A DNA stretch of 64,000 bases from Phialocephala subalpina (GCA_900073065.1 FJOG01000042.1:124001-188000); one strand, 5' to 3'. Shown: positions 30,343 through 42,485, numbered from the stretch's first letter. Program-made: numbers and translations. Notes: a model not told the origin generated them from the letters alone.

Positions 30343-33300
30343 ATGGAAGTTATCAGTGTCGCACTTGCCAGAAGGGATGACAACCCATGGGCGCTAGCGA
30401 AAGCCCGCTTTCTCGAGGACCTCGAACCTGCAGAACGACTACTCTACGATAATGCGACCCTCGAGAACATATACTACACAACCAGCCATGCCAACAGGAA
30501 CGATGCAGAGAACAGCAGAACGAGAGCGATTGTCCAGAAGCTGGGCCCTCTGATCTCGGCCATCGAAAGCTATGGCAAAGCTGTCGACACCTTCGCCCAG
30601 ATAGCTCCGCTCTATCAAGCTCCCATTTGGGGATTCATCAGAGTTCTGCTGGTCGCTGCAGAAGCCCATTCAAAATTCTATGACAAAATCGTTGATATTC
30701 TAGCAAGGATTGGGGACATTCTCCCAAGATTTCGTAAGTGTACCTTCTGCCAGCCGCAACTGCAGCCCAGGCATCAAAACCTCATGCTGACCTGACTAGG
30801 TGATTATGAACGAATATACAATCCGCAGAAGCACAAACGCCTCGTCCAAGCACTGTCAAATGCATACCTTGACATCATTGTGATCTGCACTCAATTTCGA
30901 CAGTCGATTCGAACCCATCAGGCTTCCAAGGTTCGCAGAATCTTCAAGCCGTTGTCGATGAACCACCAATTCGATGATGCTATAGAGAAGTTTCGGCAGC
31001 ATAAACAAAATGTTGAGGAAGAGGCCAAACTATGCCATATGCTTGAAGCAGCTGAAGAACGGGAGGCTCGTCTAACGGTATTTGCCATAGAGCGGAGACG
31101 AAGAATACTTGCTCGTTTGTCGAATGTTGATTGCAATCTCAGACATCGCAGACTACAAGGCACAAGGCACGAAGGCACCGGGATTTGGCTTCAGCAGCAT
31201 GTCGAGTATATCAAGTGGGAGTCTTCCACAGGACCTGCTGTCTTGTGCTGTTATGGCATACGTAGGTACCATACGCCTTACCCCGCTGTAATATTTGAGA
31301 CTGACTGGGACAATAGCTGGGTGTGGCAAGTCCGTTCTGGCTTCGACCGTCATCGATACCCTGAAGAGAAACTATGGAACAATATTCTATTATTGTGACT
31401 ACGCGGACAAAAGAACACTTTTTACCTCCAATGTTTTCGGCACCTTAGCTCGCCAAATACTGGAGGTAGTCGAAAATATTCCAGAAGCTCTTGCCGCCGC
31501 TGTGGAAGAAGCAGATCATGATGGACATCGACTCACAGAAGACTCGAAGGCGCTTCTCATACTTCAACAATGTATAGAGCTCTCACCACACCAATTACAC
31601 ATAATCCTAGATGGCCTTGACGAATGCACAGAACATTCACAGAAATTCATTCTTGACGGGCTGCGGCAAGTCATGCATAAGGAGGGATCCACTGTGAGAC
31701 TTTTCAATACAGCTCGGGCGGAACTGGGTACGTCGCTCAGGTTGAAGCCATCTATCCTAATGTCACACATACATGTTTCTCCATCGACTATCGCCTTCGA
31801 CATCGAGTCCTATGTCCGTGCATCTACCAATCTTTGTATTTCCAGTGGCTCATTGGTTGTACGTGATCCAGAGCTTGAAGATCTAATCATTCATAGGCTT
31901 GTCCACGGTGCACGAGGCATGTAAGTTCTCCTTCCCTGCCATATTTTGTCGAACACCTATCTCTGACAAGACAAATAGGTTTTTGTGGGTTGAGTTCCAA
32001 CTGAACGACCTATGTGACGCTGATTCCGACCACCAAATCAAAAAAGTCCTCAATAATTTACCTCAAAGCTTGAGCGAAACTTATGATCGACTCCTCAGCA
32101 GAATCGAAGGCTTTGAAAGGGCAGCTATGATCGAAAGGATGTTCAAGTGGCTTGTATGCGCTCGGCAACCTCTCCACGTCGACGAGGTACAAGAGGGCAT
32201 TGCCTTCGCACTCGACGATACCGAGTGGAATCAAGACAAGATTATCACCGATCTCAATCGCCTGGTTCGAGCCTGCTCAAATCTTGTCATAATCGATGCA
32301 GAGACAAATGTAATCCAATTGTCCCATTATACCGTGGAACAATATCTTCTCCAGAGCGACACATCAAGGTTTCACTTTACGCGCTTGGAAGCTGATGTTA
32401 TGGCTGGAGAATTCTGCGTTGCTTACCTGTCATTCGCCGATTTCGAAACCCAAGTAACCAGATACAAAGCGAACGCCAACACAGACATGGTTGCGTTAGG
32501 AAACCTCGCCTCGCACAGTCTGCTGATATCTCCAGATCATCCTGGTCGAACGGTTGTCAAACTCTGGAACTCTGTTCGGACATCCAGCACCACTGCAGTC
32601 AACGTCCACATGACGGAGATCTTGAGGAAACGGCCCACGACGCTGGACTTTTCAAAATTCCGATGCTTGCCATATGTGGTCAGTAATTGGGTTAGGCACA
32701 GCGCTTTCCTCTTCACGGAGCACGGCCATAAGGATTATCGAAACCGACGGACCGACAAGTTATTTCACGACCTAGTCTTGGAAAAGAATTTGCCGTTTCA
32801 GTTCCGACCTTGGGAGGACTGCGTGCCGAAAGACAAAGATTTGATACATGAAGCACTTTTCGGTTGGGGGTTGATGGAAAATCACCCTGCGTTGATTGCT
32901 CTCGGGTTTGCTCAAAGCTCCAGCCAAAACAGTCTTCCATGGCTAAGTTTTCATGCCGAGATTCAGGAGAAGTGCCTACGAGTCATTAAGGGAACACGCG
33001 GTGATCCCAATGTCGGTCGCGTTGACGTCACTACTGCTGCGATGGTCAACACTGATGTAAGAATTGCAGAGGATGTAGCTGGTATCTTCAAAGTGTTTCC
33101 TGAAAGTTCATATACAGTTGGGACACCTACATTTTCCTGGCTTTTATCCAAACTCATCTCGGCTTGTCAAAAAGGTCACCTTAAGGCCGTTCAAGCATGC
33201 ATGATGCCCCATGAACTTAGTGGTATCGAAGTCGCTTCTTATTGTGTTCTTATCGCAGCGGTCAACGGCCATTTGTCGCTCGTTCAAGAACTTTTGCCCC

Positions 33301-35294
33301 TTTGTCGAAAACAAGCACGTTCCATCAAGATACAACATGGCGGCATTTTGCTCAATAGTCTTGAACACGCCGCTGTTTTAGGACACGTTGACGTATTCCA
33401 ATTCCTCCGCGAGAATGGGCAAAGGGTCGAGCTGTTCAATGACGATAACAGCTTCGATCGATCACTCTTGGAAGCCGTTTATCAGGGAGACTTAGAACTT
33501 TTGGATGCACTTTTTCTTCTTCGTTCAGTCGTCGAGGAAAATTGTGTGTTGACAGACATTACCCAGAATTACAACGCAACATATTCTCTAGGTTTAACCG
33601 CACAGAAAGGCCGGCATGATCTTGTAGAAGTCATGTTAAGGCATGGCGTCAACGCGAATCTACGTTGCATGACAATTCCGTCGCCACTCCTCCTCGCTAT
33701 CACATATTCCCATATCACCATCGTCAAGATATTACTCGAAAGTCATGCGAGCACTAAATTCACTTGCTGGGACCTGCTTCTAACAGCAGCCGCGAGAACT
33801 GGGAACCTTGCAATTGTCGAACTCATCTTGTCATATGGTGCGGAGGATCTTGAGGATAATTTGAAAGGTGGTGGACTCCAAGCAATTAGTTGGCCTGTGA
33901 AGATCGCACAAAGTCCCGAGCTATACCTTGCACCTACTCCCTTGTATATTGCCTGTTACCATGGCCATGAAGATATCGTCAGAGTTCTTGTCGATCGCGG
34001 AGCTTCCGCTTATCTCGCCAGTCCAACGTCATTCATATCTTTAAGGCATTCAAATGGCCAGATTGTATGCAGAACAAGCTTGTATGATGTACGGCATCTA
34101 CAACATAGCGACCCCCCTGCTTCACACTACTTCCATACACCAAAGTTAGACGAATCCCCAATATGGGAGACACCCTTTGATGCTGCGAAGTCCCAAGGCC
34201 ACGAGAACATTGTTAAATCATTAGAAGACCACACCAAAAAAGTTGCCAGTCTACCCAATGCGGAACCTCTTCCAATCCTGGATTCTTTCTCTTTACGAGT
34301 TTGGAAATTGCTTCTGCAATTTCGACAGGCAGAGTTACAAACTTCAGACCCAGCACTCAACTTAGAGTTTCTGATCGCCGCAGGTATGGATCTACAAGCC
34401 ACAAAAGTCGAAGGCCAATCCCTGATCCTTTGGGCATTGGAGAATGAGTCAACACAGCTTCATTCGCGTATTAACCCCGCGGACACCGCATGCCGAGCAT
34501 CGATGCTACTTCATCCATTCATTGAGCTTACTACTCTTACGGGCACGTCCTTTACTCGTATCCTGGGTCTCCTCTCGGTCATTGCAAAGCAATTTGGCTC
34601 AGAAACGCTCAATCATGTCCTTATTCAGGCATTTTGTGAAACCTCGAGGTTCGATATCAAAGACTTCCTGTCCGATTTTTTGGTTCACATTATTGGCCCT
34701 GCCAATTATACCCATGAATGCAAACTAGTCGCAAATTCGATTTTTCGAGCTGTGTACTACAGCCAACAAGCGAGCTCTGAACACTCCGATGTGCACCTTC
34801 TTGATGCGGAAATTGAGTTCTTGAATCAGGAGGAGATGCTGGCTATCAAGTCGGCATATTGGGATCTTGATGCGGTAGAGATAGTCGCTTTTCCGAGGAT
34901 GTTTTCCGAGGCTCTCTCTTCCGTGCTACAGCGGTGCAACAACCGCTGTGCACTATCTGCTGCCATCAAGTATGGAGCATATGGTCTGGTCCCAGCGTTG
35001 TACCGCGCTCGAAGTTCCGAATACTTACACGAGCTCCCGCTACTCCTAGAAGCTATAGGGGACCATGCGCCGATAAGTATTTTGGCTTTCCTACTGGAGG
35101 AGGAATCGAAGAGAGGACTTTGTTGCGATATCGATGAGCTCGGTGAGATGGCGTTAGACAAGGCATTAGCAATGGGCTACACGGAGGCGGTTGTCTTGTT
35201 ACAATCCTGGCATGGAAACGAGTCGTGGAACAAAGGAGATCCCTGGCACTGCAAATTCGTCAAGAACAGAGTTTTGCCAGGTCAAGCTATATGA
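30343..35294 (+). CDS. NACHT-ankyrin STAND (NLR-like) protein
   Basis: Four exons (30343-30733, 30800-31261, 31317-31920, 31979-35294) give 1590 aa. The N-terminus ('PWALAKARFLEDLEPAERLLY', 'GKAVDTFAQIAPLYQAPIWG') is the helical domain typical of fungal STAND proteins (DUF7708-like). A linker 'RHEGTGIWLQQHVEYIKW' leads to the P-loop 'YGIPGCGKSVLAS' at about residue 285, created only after intron 3 is removed. Walker B is 'LHIILDGLDECTEHS', and the 'LSETYDRLLSRIE...' winged-helix region follows. The last half holds degenerate ankyrin repeats, the clearest 'TPLYIACYHGHEDIVRVLVDRGAS'. Such proteins act in fungal non-self recognition and regulated cell death. No HeLo, lipase or peptidase effector domain was seen at the N-terminus. 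All catalytic motifs look intact. Confidence 0.9.
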
Positions 35295-35429
35295 CCAGAT
35301 TCCAAATGAATACGCCAGCAACATAGGGGACAATTGGGAGGCGCGACGGAAGAAAAGAAGTACCAGAAAGTTTTACTGCTTCAACTTTGGAGCAGACAAG
35401 CACATCTTATCGATTACCACGATATGATA

Positions 35430-35760
35430 AGACTAAACATTGCTCCGCGCAGCGTTCTCAATCATCCGGCCTTGCAGGGACTTTGCCAGAAACTGCCCTC
35501 TCGGAAGTCCGCGCCTCCAAGTCCTCTACCAGCAGACGCTATACGGACTCTGGCACCGACAAACATTCTGGCTTTCCTATTTGAGGGCAGTCCAAGAAAG
35601 GGCTCTACTGCACTACCCGTATACTTCGCGAGACGCCGTTGGACATAGCGCTAGCTGTCAATTATATACATGTAGTCTTAGCATGGGAACGAATCTTGGA
35701 AAGAGGGTGATTCATAGGACTGCAGACTTGGCACTTGAAGAATTTTCGGCTAGGACATAG
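35430..35760 (+). pseudogene. Decayed copy of the C-terminal end of the NACHT-ankyrin protein
   Basis: About 140 bp after the receptor's stop, a segment again encodes 'NILAFLFEGSPRKG' (compare 'SILAFLLEEESKRG' in the gene). Then, in another frame, comes 'LDIALAVNYIHVV' (compare 'LDKALAMGYTEAVV'), and in the first frame 'HGNESWKEGDS' (compare 'HGNESWNKGDP'). The order and spacing match the last about 90 codons of the receptor, with frameshifts and stops. It is a partial tandem duplication that has degenerated, or the end of a second, lost receptor gene. Confidence 0.75.
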
Positions 35761-35879
35761 TCCATGATCTAGAATCGCATGGCTCCGCTAGCAACATTGC
35801 GACGATCTCGAACAGCTGCGAGGACGCTCTGTTACTTTGGTTTGAATGGAAGGTGGCACCTGTTGGAGGGGAGAGATTT

Positions 35880-35904
35880 AATGTCCCAGCGACGTCGGGA
35901 CATT
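35880..35904. repeat. AATGTCCC/GGGACATT mini-hairpin
   Basis: Perfect 8-bp inverted arms (35880-35887 and 35897-35904) with a 9-bp loop. The same arms recur in introns of the OPT transporter and the epimerase gene, and as a tight palindrome at 36545-36563. Confidence 0.7.
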
Positions 35905-36177
35905 GTGAGTTGGAAGGATCAGGTGGAGTCGAGGTACATGGCATATCCGTGTGCGTTTTCTATGCCCTTGGCTCTTTCTGTCCTGATTTGAATCTTCCGT
36001 GTTTTTTGACTGAGATCCTGCGTAGACTAGAGACACAATCAAAGGCTCTGGTGTTTCGTTATTGTTTTTGCTCTCCTCTACCTTAATGACCCACATTTTC
36101 TGGTACATTGGAAGCTGAGTCGAAACAAAGTTCTTCTTTGGTCGAATCCGGGTTATGACTGTTTTCCAAATTGCTTT

Positions 36178-37398
36178 TCACAGCGTTTCAATCTCTTGGC
36201 CTTGAGGTGACTTCGATACCGGCTGGTGGGCTGTGCTCTGCATCTTGTAAGGCGTCATGATATCCGCCAGCCATTGTCCTCGATGGGACAGAGTGGGGCG
36301 AGAAAGTCCGAGGAAGGCTGGGAGAATGATATTGAACGCCTTGTATGCGGGTTTTAGGTCGAAAGGGACTTCGAGGTACTGCCGGCCCGACTTTGACTTC
36401 TCCCAATCTTTCCCTTCCTAGAGTGCCTCCATACCCGTATTCACCCCCTTAAAAACGAACCGCATCAACTCTCTCCCTTTATACTCTTTAGGATACCCGG
36501 ACGGCGTTCCTTCTATTCTCAGGGGCATAGTGTGCATTAAGTTCTCAATGTCCCGGACATTGAATTCCACGTGTCCTTCGGGTCGTTGACAAGTTACGAC
36601 CTGCAACAAAAATAAGTCAATGTCCCAAGCTGCCAAGTGCATTCATCCTTGTACGTGTTCCCGGGAATTTAGAAAATAGCGCGTGCAACAAAATTCAAGA
36701 TCGAATGTCCAAGAACATACCAAATCTCGGTCCTTCTCGTAAGCCTGGATCGGCCTACCTACAAGTCTGTACTTCTCATCTCCGACCTTGGGAGCGCCCA
36801 ACTAGGCTTAGGCCCGAAAATTTCGAAATAAATTTTGATCTTATCGAGTATTTACTCGGATTTTAAGGTTAGTACGGTAAAAGTACTCGAATATATGGAC
36901 GGTATTCGAGAGTATCCAAGTTACTCGTACACGTGATTGTAAAAATGTAGTTCCGTCCCGAGAGCTAATCAAATCGCTAGGCTACTCTCAAATTTAACTC
37001 TTTTCGCACAAACAACTTCACTTAAGAACATTATTATCACCAACTTTATCACTAAAACCTCACTCATAGCCTTTATTTCATCAAACGACGTATTTATAAC
37101 GACTCAATAACCTCCTACTACATTCTCCGGCGCCCGTAAAAGGGAGTTAGTCCATCGTCAGCCTTTTGAGGCTCCTCTTATCCTTAATTTTACACAATAT
37201 ATCCTTAGAATTTATCACTCGAAACCCGAAATACTCGAATATTTACTCGATATCGGGCTCTTTCCTTTCGGGATTCTTTGTCCTTTCGATATTATTACCG
37301 CGCTAATTCTACTCGAATAATATCGATATTATCGATATCGGGCCCAAACCTGCGCCCAACCGTCCCCTACGCACCGGTTTTGATCACTCAGGAGGCAT
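36178..37398 (-). pseudogene. Unrecognised gene broken by transposon insertion and two nonsense codons
   Basis: Read on the minus strand from the ATG at 37398, a frame (MPPE, stop, SKPVRRGRLGAPKVG...) is interrupted by a 549-bp element but continues exactly when the element and one copy of its 9-bp target duplication are skipped. It then runs through 'VGDEKYRLVGRPIQAYEKDR', a 120-nt intron (36720-36601), 'CQRPEGHVEFNVRDIENLM', 'ELMRFVFKGVNTGMEAL', a TAG, and 'YLEVPFDLKPAYKAFNII' to a final stop at 36178. Both internal stops (TGA after MPPE, TAG near 36420) are explained by single C-to-T changes (CGA, CAG). About 195 codons remain. I do not recognise the family. Confidence 0.7.
36803..37351. 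mobile_element. 549-bp AT-rich DNA element with 9-bp target duplication
   Basis: The ends are imperfect inverted repeats: left TAGGCTTAGGCCCGA, right (other strand) AGGTTTGGGCCCGA. The element is flanked by GCGCCCAAC on both sides (36794-36802 and 37352-37360). The interior is AT-rich with many TCGA/ACTCG words and no coding capacity. A 9-bp duplication suits Mutator-like non-autonomous elements (hAT would give 8 bp). It interrupts a coding frame, see the pseudogene 36178-37398. Confidence 0.8.
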
Positions 37399-37532
37399 CT
37401 TGATGGCTCAAATATCAATGTACTAACTTTACCGGAACACTGTTGCTGGGGTAATGTTTCATTATTCCAGCGGCAGGCATTTTGAGGTTCCCACCTTCTG
37501 CATCGCTCTTGCCTTTTCGAAACTAATCTAAT

Positions 37533-38615
37533 CTAAGAAGTATCTGCACCCTCTATATCTTCCATCAATCCTGCCATCTTCCTGCAGATATATTTGGCTT
37601 CTTGACTCGATTGTGTAAACGTGGAGATATCCCGGAATCTTTTCCTCCAAAACTTCCAACGCTCACGACTAAAGCCATTCTTGCCTGTCCACAATCTTCC
37701 GCCATCGGCCCTCCAGTCGAACTTCCGATCGCTCTCAAATAAGACACGACCGCAAGTCTTAATCCACTGAGCTGCGAATGGTATGTTGGCGTCCCATACC
37801 GCGCGTTGCGTATGAAATTCTTTGGATCGAGAGTTTACTTCCTCTTCCAGTGCGGTCACAAGAGCTTGGTGTCCCCAGCAGGAGAAATCCAATGTTTCTG
37901 CCCCATTCAGACCTGAGAGGCGTGTCAATCGTGCCAGGAAGGCGTTAAAATTCAAGTCTTCGGTCCTTTGTTGTTCTCTCGAGGCTGTGGTGAGCATGAT
38001 ATCTGAAGGCATTGAGTTAGTTCTTGGGCGTTCGAAAAGGGTTGATGGGTAGAACATACCTCTGTTGGAGTCGATATGGCCGTAACTTATAGTGGGAAGA
38101 TATTGCCATCTACATGCAATACCCGTGTTCTCATGAGTAGTTGTTGGCATCTTGCGCAAGCAATCCAGAAACTCGGCTAGTTTTCCTTGCCCCTCTTCAT
38201 CCTCGGCGGCCAGTTGTCGTACGATATAAAACATCGAGTAGAACAGCCTGTAGCAAAAGTTTCCTGGAAATTCATCTTCGGGTCGCGACCAGTTGGTCGT
38301 GCCGTCCAACACATGTCTCAAGCTAGAGGAGTAAAGCTCGACCATTGAGTCGGCGGCAATTTGGGGTTCGATATCACTTCCTGGTCGGAGAAGATCATCC
38401 ATGATGCGGAAGACATTTTGACCCCTCTCGGAAGCGCGTGCGAATCGATCGGGCTTCAAATGAAAGGTGTAAAGTGCTGGTATTGTAAATATCTCGTGTC
38501 GCGCTTCTTCGAAAGGGATGTCGCTTGATGGTCCAAAGCAGCATTCTGCGAGGCAGGGCCTCTCGTCCAGGGTGGTCTCGTACTCGTCAGGAAAGAATTG
38601 TGGGAGTTCCTCCAT
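37533..38615 (-). CDS. DUF3632-like fungal protein
   Basis: Two exons, 38615-38060 and 38002-37533, give 341 aa. The 57-nt intron has GTATGT, ACTAAC and TTCAG and is a multiple of three without a stop, so reading through it is also possible. The layout fits DUF3632: an N-terminal helical part, 'NFNAFLARLTRLSGLNGAETLDFSCWGHQALVTALEE' split by 'AAQWIKTCGRVLFES', and a C-terminal 'WKFWRKRFRDIS' followed by 'EAKYICRKMAGLMEDIE'. The family is confined to fungi and has no assigned function. Assignment is by memory of the pattern. No signal or TM segment is present, so it is probably cytosolic or nuclear. Confidence 0.75.
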   Translation of the reverse strand: MEELPQFFPDEYETTLDERPCLAECCFGPSSDIPFEEARHEIFTIPALYTFHLKPDRFARASERGQNVFRIMDDLLRPGSDIEPQIAADSMVELYSSSLRHVLDGTTNWSRPEDEFPGNFCYRLFYSMFYIVRQLAAEDEEGQGKLAEFLDCLRKMPTTTHENTGIACRWQYLPTISYGHIDSNRGMFYPSTLFERPRTNSMPSDIMLTTASREQQRTEDLNFNAFLARLTRLSGLNGAETLDFSCWGHQALVTALEEEVNSRSKEFHTQRAVWDANIPFAAQWIKTCGRVLFESDRKFDWRADGGRLWTGKNGFSRERWKFWRKRFRDISTFTQSSQEAKYICRKMAGLMEDIEGADTS

Positions 38616-39319
38616 TTCTACTTTGCATTCGTTTTGTTTTGTGGAAGTATGCTCGAGTTGGGTTACCTCGCACTCGATGGGGTACAGAAAATGTTCTTTT
38701 CGTTTGTACTTAAGGACTATTTCATCGTAAGGTTTGTCGAAGCATTAAATCTTTGCCCATTTATGTTCTTTCATATGCAAATCCTGATCTAGACCAATTG
38801 GTGAAGAAAGAAAAAATTTGAATATGGACTGTGATCGAGGCTACCCCTCCCTAAGCGAATGCTATAGCGAGCCCCTGAGCCACTCCATCTTTCACAACCG
38901 CCGTGCCGCGAGGGCTTCTCGATCTTCTCCGACGCGCTCGGCGGCGCTTGATGTTCAAGTGGTGAATCTCAGGTTGGGTTTCTATTACTTCGACCAGGGT
39001 TGACGTTCTTCAGCAGCTTGTGATTGACCAGCTCGCTTTCGCTTGTCAGCACTAGACCCTTTGAGCAATTGAGCAATGAGCAATCTTACCTATGTCGTTC
39101 AGGGGACCAGTACGATTACGATTCTCTGGTTGTTCCTGCTTGCGAGCGCGGCGTACCCCGCTCCATGGTTACATGATTAGGCAATACAACCACATCGTCC
39201 GTCCTTGCCCTTCGACTCATATAACTCAATGCTCCATCTCATGTCTTGCATTGCAATTGATTCTTTTTCTTCTCCTGCCTCATTCGTGATCTCAAAGGTT
39301 GAGTGGCTTGTAAGTCAAG
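38616..39319. other. Divergent intergenic region, no gene seen
   Basis: 700 bp between the DUF3632 gene (minus) and the epimerase-type gene (plus). A CT-rich leader precedes the ATG at 39320. Nothing else was recognised. Confidence 0.4.
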
Positions 39320-40451
39320 ATGACCACGAAAGTATCACTCCCACCCACGACCATCCCCCCCGGATCATGGATCCTCATCACTGGCGTGACGGGCTATGTC
39401 GCATCACACATCGCTCTCGAGTTCCTCAAACGCGGATATCGCGTCCGAGGCACAACTCGTGACGTCTCAACTTCGTCCTGGGTTACAACCTCACTCTTCA
39501 AATCCCAAACAGAAGCCGGCTTCTTCGAACTCGCATCCGTTCCTGACATGGCAGCCCCAGGATCGTTCGATCAAGCAATCAAAGGAGTGTCGGCTGTGGT
39601 GCATGTAGCTTCAGTTCTTTCGTACGATGGCAATCCCCACAATGTCATTACCCCAACTGTTGAAGGAACGAAGAACTTGCTTCGTGTTGCGGCCAGAGAA
39701 ATCTCGGTTAAGAGATTCGTGTACACGGGCACGATCGGAGCCACGGATCCTCTTACCTCGACTACTCCGGTGTACCTCACCAAGGATTCTTGGAACGAGG
39801 AAGGAGTCGATCAAGCGTGGAAAGAGCCATACGGTCCTGAAAAGGGATACATCAATTATGTCGCGAGTAAGATCATTACTGAGAAAGCAGTCTGGAAGTT
39901 TGTTGAAGAGGAGAAACCGGGATTTGAGTTGAATGTTGTGTGTCCGTACATGAATATGGGAAAGGTACTCGATAAGAATCAGAATCCGGGAGCGCGGACT
40001 ATGATGGCGGGTTTTGTGGGCGGGACGGAGCAGACGAAGGCTTTATTGGCGATAATTCCGAATGGTGAGTTTTGCGATGTCCTTTACACTCAGGGACATT
40101 TTCATTTGACCTTGAGTCTATGAGATAGAGAGATACTGACGCTTTGTAGTGGCATACATCAATAATACAGATGATGCAATCATCCACGTCGGAGCAGTCC
40201 TAGATCCCGAGGTGAAGAACGAACGCATTTATGCCTGGGCGCACAAGTTCGTTTGGAATGATGTTCTGGCCATCATGAGAAAAATGTTTCCTGATAAAGC
40301 GGTCATAGAAGATCTTCCGGATCCGAAGATGTGTATGGCAGAGGCGGATATGAGTTTGGCGTTGAGCCTGTTGAAGAAGTGGGGTCCGCAGGAGGGATGG
40401 ATGGGGTTCGAGCAAGGTGTGAGGGAGATCTTGGAGGATGTGACATTTTAG
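39320..40451 (+). CDS. NAD(P)-dependent epimerase/aldehyde reductase (Gre2/DFR-like, extended SDR)
   Basis: Two exons (39320-40064, 40150-40451) give 348 aa, normal for the family. The Rossmann motif is 'ILITGVTGYVASHIALEFL' (GxxGxxA, about residue 18), with a downstream Arg patch 'GYRVRGTTRD' favouring NADP(H). The catalytic elements are 'VYTGTIGA' and 'YINYVASKIITEKAVW' (YxxxK). The extended SDR fold with a long C-terminal substrate region resembles dihydroflavonol-4-reductase/Gre2 enzymes, which reduce carbonyls such as methylglyoxal or ketones. The substrate here is unknown. The 85-nt intron contains a TGTCC...GGACA inverted repeat. Confidence 0.9.
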
Positions 40452-41217
40452 ATGAACATCAAGATGTTTGTTGACCTCTTAGAAAAGGAAAGAAGCCAAT
40501 ATACAAGCGACTCAGTTCTCTCAATGTCGTCGGTTTCCGCATATCGAATGCCAAGACGAAAGTCCGAAGAGGTTGGGAACACTTGCAATTTTTCGTTGAC
40601 TAAAGATTCCTACAGTCGTCGTTTTCACATATAACGACGCATGGTAATACTGACAATTCAAGTGTAATAATTGCTTCTTCAAGTGTTAGTGAATCTGTCG
40701 AGATGAGATTCACAATGCTCCTTTCCAGCACGTGACAGATCCCTGAACGATGACCGCACTAAGCCCCGCGTCTCACCAAACCGGTTTTTCTGCTTGCTTT
40801 CGCCCCACGTTTCACCATTTTACGCCCCATCCTTCCACAGCCCAGCGAATTGAAGGTTTTCCATCTCAGCCGTTTCCATATTTTTTCAATCTTGATGTTG
40901 CACAACAATGCAGAATGACGTTGATCAGCGAGTGCAGCAATGTCTGACCACAGCGAACTCTGATTGGAGCTTGGGAGCAAGGTACCCTGACTGCAGGGTC
41001 TTCAGCTCAAAATCAAGTTCAATATGACGGTGAAAGCAGGGAATAGTGATATTGGGAGGGGTGACGAGTGTCCCTGAGGCTGTTTAAGTACCTAGAAGTC
41101 CGTGAGGAGGAGAGTCTTTCAGGAGAGCTTTGAACGACCTTCTCGACACCAACCCTTTCGCGACCTCTCATCGTCCTCCTGAACAAACAAGAACGCTCGA
41201 GCAGCATCGTATCCATC
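40452..41217. promoter_or_regulatory. Intergenic region, no gene seen
   Basis: About 770 bp upstream of the small gene at 41218. A CACGTGAC motif occurs near 40730. No coding evidence. Confidence 0.35.
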
Positions 41218-41574
41218 ATGTCGGACGTCGCACAGCAAGCTCAAGTCCAGAATGCCCACCAGCACAGAACATTTGATGGACCAGATCCAAGGGAGATGCT
41301 TCCTCCGAGAGCAAAGGGATATCGACAAGCTGCGATTCGAGAGTCGAGGATCAAGGACAGGCCATACAAACCTGCAGGCGATAGCAATGCGTTGAGTATT
41401 AAGATTGAGTTGGACTTGGAGGTCGAGGTATGTTGTACATTTTTCATTGTTGGGTTTGAAAGGAGGATGGAGAAGAGAGGGAGAGGGCAGCAAGAGAAAT
41501 GATGCTAACGTTCAATTTTGCAGGTCGATCTATACGCGAGAGTAAAGGGTGATGTTACTATCGGTCTGCTGTGA
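41218..41574 (+). CDS. Small conserved fungal protein of unknown function
   Basis: Two exons, 41218-41427 and 41524-41574, joined phase 0 across a GTATGT...TTGCAG intron, give 86 aa. The N-terminus is Gln-rich and polar ('MSDVAQQAQVQNAHQHR'). The C-terminus alternates hydrophobic and charged residues, 'LSIKIELDLEVEVDLYARVKG' in type, ending 'DVTIGLL'. This beta-strand-like tail (LxLxLDVEV-DLxAxVxGDVTxxLL) recurs in short hypothetical proteins of many Pezizomycotina. The intron splitting it in the middle supports a real gene. Function unknown. Confidence 0.7.
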
Positions 41575-42485
41575 TGGAATGGAGTCGATTTATGCTACGA
41601 GGAATGACAATGGACGATGATATGAAATCAATGGAGCTTGTTGAGCATGCTATCGGCGTGGGCGTTCTCGGGATTCATATTTTCTGGCATGTACGATACT
41701 GGAGTGAGGGGTTTTGCAGGAAGGGAGAATGCAAGACTTCCATGGAATAAAAAGTCATACAGACCCCTTGAAGCTTCACGCCAGCAGAGATAGTGAGCAT
41801 CTCTGGTCTGACAGTCACGTGTGATAAAGTCCTTATTGTCGAATATGGGAATTGTTCCAATTGGGTTTCAGGCACTTCAAGTATATATTCTAAAGTTTGT
41901 TGCATTCCAAAAGCTCTAATGACTCTTCCACTGCGGTGCTTTCCCGAAATTACTTCAATTGAGTAAGATGGAGTCACGTGGCATCTGAGTATTCTTTGCC
42001 TCGCATCCCCAAGACTTCTGAGCCATATGTACCAGGATCCTCGTGCGAGCTTTAGTTGAAGATGTATATCGAGTAGTTGCAGCTCCATACCAAATCTCTT
42101 CCGATGTCCAACTTTCTCTGAGGACTTATGGCCAAGATCAGCTCCCAATATTCAATGATGATCGTTGCCACAGGTTTTCTGTTACACACTTTCTCAGATC
42201 TCGAATCTATTTTCAGATTCTAGTTCAAAGTCAGTTCGAATTGATGAGAAACCATCCACCATCGTTGAGGCACAGTTTGACAGCTTCCGCTAAGATAAGC
42301 CCTGCAGTAGCCTTGGACCGATAAGGAAGGTGGTCACCATTCATCCGTCCGTGAGTCACTGGTACTTTCAACATTAACATCGTGAAATTCAAATATCAAA
42401 ATGAGTTCAGAGAAGTTCAAGAAAAAGTCTTTGTGTAAGATTAAAAAGCTCTTAATAATTGATTCGGGCGCTCGAGCAACTGAAA
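41575..42485. other. Intergenic stretch, no supported gene
   Basis: About 900 bp. A minus-strand frame at 42148-41675 has no motif and unlikely composition. Nothing else was recognised. Confidence 0.4.
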
